Shown here: positions 28,946 through 37,625 of the stretch, one piece after another
Layout: every line of letters begins with the position of its first letter
How positions within the stretch are numbered: position 1 is the stretch's first letter
Origin: Pseudomonadota bacterium
Lineage (GTDB): Bacteria > Pseudomonadota > Alphaproteobacteria > Rhizobiales > Phreatobacteraceae
NCBI GenBank assembly: GCA_020161695.1
Contig: JAIUOO010000022.1
Location: 26,381 to 90,380 of the forward strand
Length of the DNA: 64,000 nt
Reading direction: 5' to 3'
Translations under genes and position numbers: made by a program
The notes under the pieces: model-generated
Seen by the model: the letters and a program-made list of their open reading frames with translations, nothing else
The model's database searches: none
What the model was told of the DNA's origin: nothing

Positions 28946-29073
28946 GGCCGATCCCCAAGGAACTATGGTCCGAAGTTGGTCCTTGGGATTCTACACCATC
29001 ATTCCGCTTGCATTGCGTCCAATCCGAAGTTTGGATCGGTATCGATAGAATTTTCTTATCGATCCGAAGGCCG
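28946..29073. promoter_or_regulatory. Divergent control region with repeated TCCGAAG and inverted repeats
   Basis: 128 bases between the DUF1445 start and the LysR start. Three direct copies of TCCGAAG lie at 28969-28975, 29023-29029 and 29063-29069. An inverted repeat ATCGATA/TATCGAT occupies 29041-29047 and 29057-29063, with an AT-rich centre, just ahead of the LysR gene. A second one, CCCAAGGA/TCCTTGGG (28954-28961, 28980-28987), would form a stem in the DUF1445 leader. These are good candidates for LysR binding and for leader control. Confidence 0.6.
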
Positions 29074-29955
29074 ATGGTAGATTTCAAGGCTCTGGAAACA
29101 CTGGTCTGGGTGGCGACGCTGAAGAGCTTCAACCGCGCGGCGGCGAAGCTGAACACGACGCAGCCGGCGGTCTCCCAGCGCATCGCGCAGCTCGAAGCCG
29201 ATATCGGCCACCGCCTGCTCGAACGCGAGAAGCGCACGGTGGTGCCGACCGAGGCCGGCCGGCGCGTGCTCGACTATGCCGAGCGTCTGCTGAAGCTGCG
29301 CATTGAGATGATGCATGCCGTTGCCGACCGGACGGCAATCCGCGGCACGCTGCGCCTCGGCGTCGCCGAGACCATCGTCCACACCTGGCTCTCCCGCTTC
29401 GTCGAGCGCATGGCCAAGGCCTATCCCGGGCTCGTTCTCGAGATCGAGGTCGATATCACGCCGAACCTGCGCGACCGCCTGGTGGGGCAGGAGCTCGACC
29501 TGGTCTTCGCGCTCGGCGCCTTCGCCGCGACGCAGCTGAAGAACCTGCCGCTCTGCACCTACCGGATGGCCTTCCTCGCCGGCCCCGGCCTCGTCCTGCC
29601 GCAGCCGGCCCCGCTGGCCATGCTGGCGGCCCATCCGATCCTGACCTTCTCGCGCAACACGCGGCCCTATCTGGTCATGCGCGAGCTGTTTTCCGCGCCG
29701 GGCCTGCCGCCGGTGCGCATCCACGCTTCGTCCTCCATGGCGACGATCCTGCGCATGGCGGAGGATGGTCTCGGCATCGCCGCCGTGCCGGAGGAGATCG
29801 CTGGGCCGGAGCTCGGTTCCGGTCGCCTGCGGGCGCTGCGCACCAGCGTGCCGCTGCCCGATCTCGACTTCTTCGCGTCCTGGCGCATGACGCCGGCTGC
29901 CGCGACCGTCGAGGCCGTGGCCACGATCGCGGCCGAGGTGGCAAGGGCAGCGTAG
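29074..29955 (+). CDS. LysR-family regulator of the TRAP/DUF1445 cluster
   Basis: 293-residue LysR-type transcription factor. The N-terminal winged helix reads ALETLVWVATLKSFNRAAAKLN then TTQPAVSQRIAQLEADIGHRL, followed by an effector-binding domain beginning RGTLRLGVAETIVHTWLSRF. The ATG at 29074 places the helix-turn-helix at the usual distance from the N-terminus. Being divergent from the DUF1445-cupin-TRAP unit, with repeats in the shared 128-base region, it most likely controls that unit and itself in response to the transported substrate. Confidence 0.92.
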   Translation: MVDFKALETLVWVATLKSFNRAAAKLNTTQPAVSQRIAQLEADIGHRLLEREKRTVVPTEAGRRVLDYAERLLKLRIEMMHAVADRTAIRGTLRLGVAETIVHTWLSRFVERMAKAYPGLVLEIEVDITPNLRDRLVGQELDLVFALGAFAATQLKNLPLCTYRMAFLAGPGLVLPQPAPLAMLAAHPILTFSRNTRPYLVMRELFSAPGLPPVRIHASSSMATILRMAEDGLGIAAVPEEIAGPELGSGRLRALRTSVPLPDLDFFASWRMTPAAATVEAVATIAAEVARAA

Positions 29956-29963
29956 GATCTGGT

Positions 29964-30389
29964 TCAGCCGTGGTTGGGCGTCGGCTGGACGGGACCGAGC
30001 GCGCCGAGATCGTCCATCGCGGCCTCGATGCAGTCGACGTCGAGGCGCAGCCCCGCGCCACCCGCGAAGACCAGCTCGATGACGCCGCCGGGCGCGGTGC
30101 CCGGCTCGAAGCTCAGCGCGAGCAGTTGCAGCGGCGTTTCCGAGCCTTGCGACACGTCGCGGGACCTCACCGCGCGGACGCGCTCGAAGCGCAGCCCCGT
30201 GCGCCTGCGCGCGCATGCGAGGCCGTCGGCCGCGCCCCAGTCGAACCGGTCGCAGACGAGGGCGAAGCGCTGCTCGCGCGCGAGGAAGGCGAGATCGGCG
30301 GCCGTCAGCACCGCGTCCTGCAGGTGCATGGACACGACGGAGAGGTCGTCGGCGTCGAAGGCGAGGAGCCTGAGCGGCGGTCCGTCCAT
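29964..30389 (-). CDS. DUF2948 family protein
   Basis: 141-residue protein of the alphaproteobacterial DUF2948 family. Recognisable parts are the N-terminal PLRLLAFDADDLSVVSMHLQ then DAVLTAADLAFLAREQRFAL, and the C-terminal GGVIELVFAGGAGLRLDVDC then IEAAMDDLG. I start it at the ATG of MDGPPLRLLAF; 28 further in-frame upstream residues lack family similarity. No membrane or catalytic motif is seen and the function is unknown. Convergent with the LysR gene (8-base gap), divergent from the exonuclease gene. Confidence 0.85.
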   Translation of the reverse strand: MDGPPLRLLAFDADDLSVVSMHLQDAVLTAADLAFLAREQRFALVCDRFDWGAADGLACARRRTGLRFERVRAVRSRDVSQGSETPLQLLALSFEPGTAPGGVIELVFAGGAGLRLDVDCIEAAMDDLGALGPVQPTPNHG

Positions 30390-30465
30390 TGGATTTCCCG
30401 TTTCGTCGGCACTATAGGACGTGAACACCCGACGCCACGCAATTACTGCCTCCCGGACACCCGCC

Positions 30466-31083
30466 ATGACCATCCGCTCGCATGTCGACGACCTGCCCGA
30501 TCTCTCGCACTACCGGGTCGGGGCTGTCGCCATCGACACCGAGACGCTCGGCCTCAACCCGCACCGCGACCGGCTCTGCGTGGTGCAGCTGTCGCCCGGC
30601 GACGGCACGGCCGACGTGGTGCAGATCCGCCCGGGGCGGCCGGCGCCGAAGAATATCTGCGCCCTGCTGACCGATCCCGGCATTGTCAAGCTGTTCCATT
30701 TCGCCCGGTTCGACGTCGCCGTGCTCAAACACGCCTTCGGCGTCGCCACCAGCCCGGTCTATTGCACCAAGATCGCCTCCAAGCTCGCCCGCACCTATAC
30801 CGACCGGCACGGCCTGAAGGATCTCGCCAAGGACCTGATCGGCCTGGACATGTCCAAGGCCCAGCAGAGCTCGGACTGGGCGGCGGAGACGCTGTCGCCG
30901 GCCCAGCTCGAATATGCCGCCTCCGACGTGCTGCATCTCCATGCGCTGAAGGACCGGCTGGACATGATGCTGGCGCGCGAGAACCGCACGGCGCTGGCCG
31001 AGGCCTGCTTCGCCTTCCTGCCGACCCGCGCCGAACTCGACCTCGCGGGCTGGCCCGAAATGGACATCTTTGCCCATTCCTGA
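30466..31083 (+). CDS. RNase D-like 3'-5' exonuclease
   Basis: 205-residue DEDD exonuclease. Exo I is VAIDTETLGLNPHRDRL (Asp and Glu metal ligands), Exo II contains FHFARFDVAVL and Exo III LEYAASDVLHLHALKDRL. It lacks the C-terminal HRDC domains of classical RNase D, so it is the short form found before the lpt genes in Rhizobiales. I use the ATG at 30466; an upstream in-frame GTG at 30421 would add 15 residues. Likely role: RNA 3'-end trimming. The lptC gene follows after 160 bases. Confidence 0.88.
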   Translation: MTIRSHVDDLPDLSHYRVGAVAIDTETLGLNPHRDRLCVVQLSPGDGTADVVQIRPGRPAPKNICALLTDPGIVKLFHFARFDVAVLKHAFGVATSPVYCTKIASKLARTYTDRHGLKDLAKDLIGLDMSKAQQSSDWAAETLSPAQLEYAASDVLHLHALKDRLDMMLARENRTALAEACFAFLPTRAELDLAGWPEMDIFAHS

Positions 31084-31243
31084 GGATTTGGAGGTAGCGG
31101 AGGGCTCCCGGAGGCGGATTGCTGCCAATCCGGGCGCGGTTGGCCTTTGCTCTCGCCACGCTCGGGCCATAGAATAATGATGAATGCGCCGCGCGAGGCC
31201 GCTCCGGAAGGGGCCGGCCAGGTCACGGCGAACGGGATCGGGC

Positions 31244-31975
31244 ATGGCTGCACGCCGCATCGAGGATATCGGGGGCTCCATCGGGGGCGGCCGCGCGCAG
31301 GGCGCCGAGGCCGACCGCGAGGCTGCCTTCGCCCGGGCCTACCGGCATTCGCGCCGGGTCCGCCGCCTGCGCGTCGCGGTGCCCATCGTGACGATCGGAC
31401 TGTTTTCGCTGGTCGTGTTCATCTCGTGGTGGGATCCGCTCAAGGCGCTGAACCTGCCGGTCTCGATCGGCTCGATCTCCATGTCGGGTTCGAAAGTGAC
31501 CATGGAGGCGCCCCGCCTCACCGGCTACACGACCGATAACCGCTTCTACCGGGTCGCCGCGACCCGCGCCGAGCACGACATCACCCAGTCCCATATCGTC
31601 GCTCTCTCGGCCATCGACGCCGAGATGGAGATGGAGGGCGGCGGCACGGCCCGCGTCATCTCGCCGGCCGGCGTGCTCGACACCAAGACCGGGCGGGTCG
31701 AGCTGAACCAGGAAGTCTCCGTCACCACGTCCAACGGCCAGTCCGGCAAGGTCGGCCATGCGCTGATCGATACGCGCGGCGGCACCATCCAGTCGAACGG
31801 GCCGGTCGCGCTGGCCTCGCCGCGCGGCGAGCTCTTCTCCGAGCGGATGGACATACGAGACAATGGCAAGGTGATCGTGCTTGAGGGCCGCGTGCGTGGT
31901 AACTTCATGCCCGAACCGCCCGACCCGACCATCACAGACCTGTCGGCGCCCTCGCCCGAGACCGCGCCTCGCTGA
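31244..31975 (+). CDS. lptC: LPS export protein LptC
   Basis: Bitopic inner-membrane protein that passes lipopolysaccharide from LptB2FG to LptA. It has a charged N-terminal cytoplasmic segment, one helix (VAVPIVTIGLFSLVVFISWW, about residues 46-65), then a periplasmic beta-jellyroll with the repeated TDNRFYRV, ARVISPAGVLDTKTG and GHALIDTRGGTIQSNGPV pattern. 243 residues from the ATG at 31244; a longer frame from 31184 is less likely. Thirteen bases precede lptA. Order lptC-lptA-lptB-rpoN is classical. Confidence 0.9.
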   Translation: MAARRIEDIGGSIGGGRAQGAEADREAAFARAYRHSRRVRRLRVAVPIVTIGLFSLVVFISWWDPLKALNLPVSIGSISMSGSKVTMEAPRLTGYTTDNRFYRVAATRAEHDITQSHIVALSAIDAEMEMEGGGTARVISPAGVLDTKTGRVELNQEVSVTTSNGQSGKVGHALIDTRGGTIQSNGPVALASPRGELFSERMDIRDNGKVIVLEGRVRGNFMPEPPDPTITDLSAPSPETAPR

Positions 31976-31988
31976 TCCGGAGACACCC

Positions 31989-32675
31989 ATGCCGCTCGCC
32001 GGCTCGCCCGCCCGCCGCTTCAAGACCATGACCGTCCAGACGCTGGCCATCATCGGCTTCGCCGGCCTGATGACGCCGGCCGCCATGGCCCAGCAGTCAG
32101 GCAGCCCCTTCGTCGGCTTCACGCAGAATCGCAGCGAACCGATCAATTTCGAGGCTGACCGCGCCGAGGTCTTCGACAACGAGAAGCGCGCCGTGCTCTC
32201 CGGCAATGTCCGCATCCGCCAGGGTGAATCCACCCTGCAGACCGCCCGCCTCGTGATCTTCTACGAGGGCGGCGAGAGCGGCCAGCAGACCCGCGCCTCG
32301 ACCACCACGCCGCGGCAGGGCAGCGGCGCGGGCGCGGCGTCGCCGACCCAGAATGTCCGCCGCTTCGAGATGCAGGGCGGCGTCATCGTGTCCTCGCGCA
32401 ACCAGCAGGCGACGGCCGAGCGCGGCTCCTTCGACGCCCGCCGCAACGAGGCGATCATGGAAGGCAATGTCGTGCTGACCCAGTGCGAGAACGTGCTGCG
32501 CGGCGGGCGGCTGCACGCCGACCTCACCGCCAACCGGGTCCGGCTCGATTCGGCGCCGTCCGGCGGCCGCGTCTCCGGCGTCCTGTCCGGCACGGCCGGC
32601 GGTGGCGGTGCACGCGGCGCGGCCAATCCCGATTGTGCTGCCGCGCGCCCGCAGCAGCGCTCGTCGCGGGGCTGA
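31989..32675 (+). CDS. lptA: Periplasmic LPS-bridge protein LptA
   Basis: Forms the periplasmic LPS bridge between LptC and the outer membrane LptD. A signal peptide (hydrophobic TLAIIGFAGLMTPAAMA, cleavage before QQSGS) is followed by the OstA-like beta-jellyroll with INFEADRAEVFDNEKRAVLS and NVRIRQGESTLQTARLVIFY. A Gly/Ala/Thr/Gln-rich insertion near residues 95-120 and a Gly/Arg-rich tail are typical alphaproteobacterial additions. 228 residues. Eight bases separate it from lptB. Confidence 0.92.
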   Translation: MPLAGSPARRFKTMTVQTLAIIGFAGLMTPAAMAQQSGSPFVGFTQNRSEPINFEADRAEVFDNEKRAVLSGNVRIRQGESTLQTARLVIFYEGGESGQQTRASTTTPRQGSGAGAASPTQNVRRFEMQGGVIVSSRNQQATAERGSFDARRNEAIMEGNVVLTQCENVLRGGRLHADLTANRVRLDSAPSGGRVSGVLSGTAGGGGARGAANPDCAAARPQQRSSRG

Positions 32676-32683
32676 CCGGCTCC

Positions 32684-33574
<891 letters not shown>

Positions 33575-33577
33575 CCG

Positions 33578-34027
33578 CTATCGCCGCGTAGCAGAGTGCG
33601 GCGACGAATGGTGGTGCAGGATCATCCAGCGCCCCTCTCGTCTCACCATGAGCATGGAATAGCGCGAGGGTCGCGGCGCGTTCCCTTCGGCCTGGCGGGC
33701 GAAGGCATAGAAGCCTGTGGTGAGCACAGCGTCGGGAGCGAGGACGACCGTGTGCCTTTCGGTGATCCGATTCGACCTGCCGCTGCCCGGAAGTTCGTTG
33801 AAGTAGGTCCTTATCTGCTCCGTGCCTTGCGAAATGACGGGGCTGGTCGTGCCGAGCAGTATCGCCTCCGGCGCGTAAAGCGCCACAACGCCATCGCGAT
33901 CATTGGCGCTGTAGCGTTCGACCCAGGCGTCGAGGACGGCATTGGCCTCGTCGGTCGGCGCCGAGAGAGCGGGACAGGCCGCTGCGCTCATCAGCATGCA
34001 GATGGCCAGGACAGCGCGCGCCACCAT
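33578..34027 (-). CDS. Secreted SnoaL/DUF4440-type NTF2-like protein
   Basis: 149-residue protein with a signal peptide (MVARAVLAICMLMSAAACPALSA-type start, hydrophobic core residues 5-18) and one cone-shaped NTF2 domain of the SgcJ/EcaC-DUF4440 kind: LDAWVERYSANDRDGVVALY then APEAILLGT, and C-terminal RYSMLMVRREGRWMILHHHS. A cysteine at residue 18 near the cleavage region could alternatively be a lipidation site. Sits on the opposite strand between lptB and rpoN, an unusual place. The family binds small ligands or forms immunity proteins; no specific function can be assigned. Confidence 0.78.
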   Translation of the reverse strand: MVARAVLAICMLMSAAACPALSAPTDEANAVLDAWVERYSANDRDGVVALYAPEAILLGTTSPVISQGTEQIRTYFNELPGSGRSNRITERHTVVLAPDAVLTTGFYAFARQAEGNAPRPSRYSMLMVRREGRWMILHHHSSPHSATRR

Positions 34028-34130
34028 GGGGTTTTCTCTCGTTGAGGCTTTCCGGAAGAGAATAGAAGGCGGCTTCGCCGATCAAATCCGGAATGGCCCT
34101 GCCCCCTTAACCGATCAGTCATCCGATCCA

Positions 34131-34146
34131 TGGCATGAACCTTGCT
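34131..34146 (+). promoter_or_regulatory. Sigma-54-type -24/-12 promoter upstream of rpoN
   Basis: TGGCAT at 34131-34136 and TTGCT at 34142-34146 give the required GG-N10-GC spacing (GG 34132-34133, GC 34144-34145) and match the TGGCAC-N5-TTGCW consensus at all but one position. Expected transcription start is near 34157, about 50 bases ahead of the rpoN ATG. It suggests rpoN is autoregulated; activator sites were not identified. Confidence 0.6.
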
Positions 34147-34206
34147 AATCGCGCTGCCGCCCATTTATGATGCAGCGCGAGAAACCCGAGGGACGCCGCT
34201 GATCCG

Positions 34207-35736
34207 ATGGCGCTGTCAGCCAGACTAGAGCTTCGCGTCGGCCAGTCGCTGGTCATGACGCCCCAGCTCATGCAGGCGATCAAGCTCCTGCAGCTGTCGA
34301 ACCTCGACCTCGTCGCCTATGTCGAGCAGGAGCTGGAAAAGAACCCGCTTCTGGAGCGCGCCGATACGCCCGAGCCGGCGGTGGATGGCGAGGCGGCCGA
34401 GGCCGCCCCGGCCGCCGCTCCCGGCGACGCGCAGGACGGCGACTGGCTCGGCGACGACATAGGCAACAGCCGCACCGAGATCGAGGAGCGGCTCGGCACC
34501 GATCTTGAAAACGTCTTCCCCGACGACAAGGGCCCCGAGGCGAAGCACGTCGATGCCGCCTCCGACCCGATGACCTCATCCTGGGCCAATGTCGGCTCCG
34601 GCGGCAGCGACAACGAGGACTACAATCTCGAAGCCTTCGTCTCGGCCGACCTGTCGCTGGCGGATCATCTGTCGAACCAGCTGACCCTCGCCGTCGAGAC
34701 CCTGTCGGACCGGCTGATCGGCCAGATGCTGATCGATTCGGTCGACGATGCCGGCTATCTGACCGTCACGGTCGAGGATGTCGCTGACCGGCTCGGCGCC
34801 GAGGTGGCGGATGTCGAGAGCGTGCTGGAGGTGATCCAGAGCTTCGAGCCCTCGGGCGTCGCGGCGCGCAATCTCGCCGAATGCCTCGCCATCCAGCTGC
34901 GCGACAAGAACCGCTTCGACCCGGCCATGCAGGTGCTGGTCGCCCATCTCGACCTGCTCGGCAAGCGCGACTTCGCGGGGCTGAAGAAGCTCTGCCAGGT
35001 GGACGATGAAGACCTTGCCGACATGGTCTCGGAGATCCGCCGGCTGAACCCCAAGCCCGGCCTCGCCTTCGGCTTCGCGCCGGTCCAGCCGCTGGTGCCC
35101 GACGTGATGGTGCGCGCCGGCCCCGATGGCGGCTGGATCGTCGAGCTCAACACCGAGACCCTGCCGAAGGTGCTGGTCAACCAGAGCTATTATGCACGCG
35201 TCTCCAAGACCGCGCGCAACGACACCGAGAAGACCTTCCTCGCCGATGCGCTGCAGACGGCGACCTGGCTTACCCGCGCGCTCGACCAGCGCGCCCGCAC
35301 CATCCTGAAGGTCGCGACCGAGATCGTCCGCCAGCAGGACGCCTTCTTCGCGCTCGGCGTGCAGTATCTGCGGCCGCTGAACCTCAAGACCATCGCCGAC
35401 GCCATCGGCATGCACGAGTCCACCGTCTCGCGGGTCACCTCGAACAAGTCGATCGCCACCAGCCGCGGCATTTTCGAGATGAAGTACTTCTTCACCTCGT
35501 CGATCGCGAGTTCGGAGGGCGGCGAGAGTCATTCGGCCGAGGCCGTGCGCTACCGCATCAAGCAGATGATCGACGCCGAGACGCCGGAGGACGTGCTCTC
35601 GGACGACGCGATCATGGACCGGCTGAAGGAAGCCGGCATCGACATCGCCCGCCGCACGGTCGCTAAATACCGCGAGGCGCTCCGCATCCCCTCGTCCGTG
35701 CAGCGCCGGCGCGAGAAACAGGCCATGGCGGTCTGA
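34207..35736 (+). CDS. rpoN: RNA polymerase sigma-54 factor
   Basis: 509-residue sigma factor for GG/GC promoters. Region I begins LELRVGQSLVMTPQLMQAIK and continues LLQLSNLDL, region II is acidic (about residues 55-130), and region III ends with the DNA-binding RpoN box ARRTVAKYRE at residues 481-490, preceded by the helix-turn-helix segment IGMHESTVSRVTSNK. Full length, no defects. It follows the lptC-lptA-lptB block as in most Rhizobiales, although hpf and ptsN, which normally come next, are absent here. Confidence 0.96.
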   Translation: MALSARLELRVGQSLVMTPQLMQAIKLLQLSNLDLVAYVEQELEKNPLLERADTPEPAVDGEAAEAAPAAAPGDAQDGDWLGDDIGNSRTEIEERLGTDLENVFPDDKGPEAKHVDAASDPMTSSWANVGSGGSDNEDYNLEAFVSADLSLADHLSNQLTLAVETLSDRLIGQMLIDSVDDAGYLTVTVEDVADRLGAEVADVESVLEVIQSFEPSGVAARNLAECLAIQLRDKNRFDPAMQVLVAHLDLLGKRDFAGLKKLCQVDDEDLADMVSEIRRLNPKPGLAFGFAPVQPLVPDVMVRAGPDGGWIVELNTETLPKVLVNQSYYARVSKTARNDTEKTFLADALQTATWLTRALDQRARTILKVATEIVRQQDAFFALGVQYLRPLNLKTIADAIGMHESTVSRVTSNKSIATSRGIFEMKYFFTSSIASSEGGESHSAEAVRYRIKQMIDAETPEDVLSDDAIMDRLKEAGIDIARRTVAKYREALRIPSSVQRRREKQAMAV

Positions 35737-35763
35737 GACCGGCGGCAAACGCCGCTGTGGTTG

Positions 35764-36708
35764 TCATGACACCGGCTCACCGATGGTCGCCGCGAGTTCG
35801 TGGGCCGTCTCCACGAACATTTTCGCGGCCGGGCTGAGCATCCGCTCCTTCACGGTGAAAATCGCGGCCGGCCGCTCCCAGCGGGGCAGGGCGACGGCGA
35901 GAGGCTTCAGCAGGTCGGCCTCCGGTCCGAAATGCAGGGTCGATCCCGGCACCAGGGTGATGAAGCGCCCGGTGCCGAGAAGGGCATTGCGCAGGTGCAG
36001 CGAGTTGCTGATCACCGCGGGCTCCGGCAACGCGAGGCCTGCCGCCGAGCAGGCCTCCTGGAACGGTGAGCCGGTGGCCAGTTCATAGGGCGAGAGGATC
36101 CACGATTCCCCCATCAGGTCGGCCATGCGAAGCCTCTTGCGCCTCGCCAGCGGATGGGACGGCCCCGCGACGATCAGAAGCTTCTCATGGAACAGCGGAT
36201 CGACATGGATGGCCGGGTCGGTCGTGGCGGTGAGCTGGCGCGAGACGAGCAGTTCGCTGGTGCGCTGGTGCAGCAGGTCGAACACGTTCGGAGCCGTGCC
36301 GAGCTCCATCTGGATGCGCAGGTTCGGCAGCTTCCGGCTCAGGGCGTCGATGACGGCCGGCACGAAGCTCGCGGCCCAGATTTCCGTGCAGGCGATCCGC
36401 AATGTGCCCGTCGTCGGGTCGGTCAGGAAGGCGATCTCCTCGATGCCCTGCCGCAATTCATCGAACACGGCGCGCCCGCGCCTGAGAAGCGCCCGGCCGA
36501 ACTGGGTCGGCTCGACGCCACGCGGCGCGCGGTCCAGCAGCCTCACGCCAAGGAGGCGTTCCAGTTCCGCGATCGTCTTCGAGACGACCGGCCTGGAAAC
36601 CGCGAGTTCGCGGGCGGCCTTGGCCATGTTGCCCTGCTCGGCCACCACCATGAACACGTGCAGGTCGCGCGGCTTCAGCCGGGACCCGATCCGCTCGAAC
36701 CATTGCAT
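35764..36708 (-). CDS. LysR-family regulator beside a solute-binding protein
   Basis: 314-residue LysR regulator, convergent with rpoN. Helix-turn-helix: LKPRDLHVFMVVAEQGNMAK then AARELAVSRPVVSKTIAELE; the serine/valine pattern resembles the CbnR/GalR-pcaQ-like branch that begins with a short MQWFERIGSRLK extension. The effector domain starts TGTLRIACTEIWAASFVP. I use the ATG at 36708; upstream in-frame residues are low-complexity and no ribosome site supports either choice. Divergent from the binding-protein gene at 36836, which it probably controls. Confidence 0.88.
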   Translation of the reverse strand: MQWFERIGSRLKPRDLHVFMVVAEQGNMAKAARELAVSRPVVSKTIAELERLLGVRLLDRAPRGVEPTQFGRALLRRGRAVFDELRQGIEEIAFLTDPTTGTLRIACTEIWAASFVPAVIDALSRKLPNLRIQMELGTAPNVFDLLHQRTSELLVSRQLTATTDPAIHVDPLFHEKLLIVAGPSHPLARRKRLRMADLMGESWILSPYELATGSPFQEACSAAGLALPEPAVISNSLHLRNALLGTGRFITLVPGSTLHFGPEADLLKPLAVALPRWERPAAIFTVKERMLSPAAKMFVETAHELAATIGEPVS

Positions 36709-36744
36709 AGGAGGCGTACCCTGACGGCTACTGCAACATCCAGA

Positions 36745-36756
36745 ACAAGAACTTGT
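36745..36756. promoter_or_regulatory. Short inverted repeat in the LysR/binding-protein divergent region
   Basis: ACAAG-AA-CTTGT lies midway in the 127-base region between the LysR start (36708) and the binding-protein start (36836). The region is less GC-rich than its surroundings. It is a candidate half of a LysR operator, weak by itself. Confidence 0.3.
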
Positions 36757-36835
36757 AGCTAACTGGGACGGCGAGGACATTACAACCCGTCCGGCTCGGC
36801 CATGTCCCGTCGAGCGATCAGGAGCACCCGAGCCC

Positions 36836-37618
36836 ATGACGCGATCTCGTTCCATCAACGTCCTGCGGGTGGCGCTTGCGGGGCTCGTTCTCGCCACGAC
36901 CGCCGCGTCCTCGGCAGAGATCGGCGTGTTCAGCACGCCCACCCTGCGGACGAGCATCGAGGAGCTTCGGCCACGTTTCGAGACAGCCACGGGGCTCAGG
37001 CTGCGGGTGACCTATGATGGGGTCGCGGCCCTGAAGCGCCGGATCGAGGCAGGCGAGGCCTTCGACGTAGCGCTGCTGCTGCCGGCCACGATCGATCAAC
37101 TCGCCAGCGCGGGAAAGATCGCTTCCGGATCCCGTTCCGACATTGCCCGCACAGCCGTGGGCGTCGCGGTCCGCGAGGGGGCGCCGCCCGTCGCTCTCGG
37201 AACGGAGGAGGCCGTTGTCGCGACGCTTCTGGCCGCTCCATCCATCGCGACCGCGCCTGACAGCGCCAGTTCCGCCTACTTCCTGTCGATGGTCGAGCGG
37301 CTGGGCATCGCCGACCGGATCAGACCCAAGCTGGTTGCGGTGTCGGGCGGAAAGGTGGTCGAGGCGGTCGGCGCCGGCCAGGCCGCGCTCACGGTGATCA
37401 CCGTGCCGAACATCCTCGGCGTCAGCGGCGTCAGCCTTGCGGGCCTGCTGCCCGAACGGCTCCAGAACTACACCGTCTTCTCCGCGGGTCTTGCGACGGC
37501 GCCTGCGGAACCCGAGGGCGCGGCTCGCTTCATCGCCTTCCTGCGCGCGCCCGAGACAACGGCGACCTTGCAGGCGCATGGCTTCCAGCGGCCGCCGCCG
37601 GGTGCTCCCGCGCGCTGA
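36836..37618 (+). CDS. ModA-like periplasmic substrate-binding protein, orphan
   Basis: 260-residue extracytoplasmic binding protein with a signal peptide (hydrophobic VLRVALAGLVLATTAASSA) and a type II periplasmic-binding fold resembling ModA/AccA: GVFSTPTLRTSIEELRPRFE, then FDVALLLPATIDQLASAGKI. A CAGGAGCACC ribosome site precedes the ATG. No permease or ATPase gene is near, so it either serves a transporter encoded elsewhere or acts as a sensor. Molybdate is possible, but the ligand residues cannot be judged by eye. Divergent from a LysR gene. Confidence 0.75.
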   Translation: MTRSRSINVLRVALAGLVLATTAASSAEIGVFSTPTLRTSIEELRPRFETATGLRLRVTYDGVAALKRRIEAGEAFDVALLLPATIDQLASAGKIASGSRSDIARTAVGVAVREGAPPVALGTEEAVVATLLAAPSIATAPDSASSAYFLSMVERLGIADRIRPKLVAVSGGKVVEAVGAGQAALTVITVPNILGVSGVSLAGLLPERLQNYTVFSAGLATAPAEPEGAARFIAFLRAPETTATLQAHGFQRPPPGAPAR

Positions 37619-37625
37619 TTTGGCT

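Noticed and set aside
33578..34027. The gene before rpoN as a decayed hpf or ptsN
   Set aside because: It has a signal peptide and an NTF2-like fold and lies on the opposite strand, so it is not related to either.
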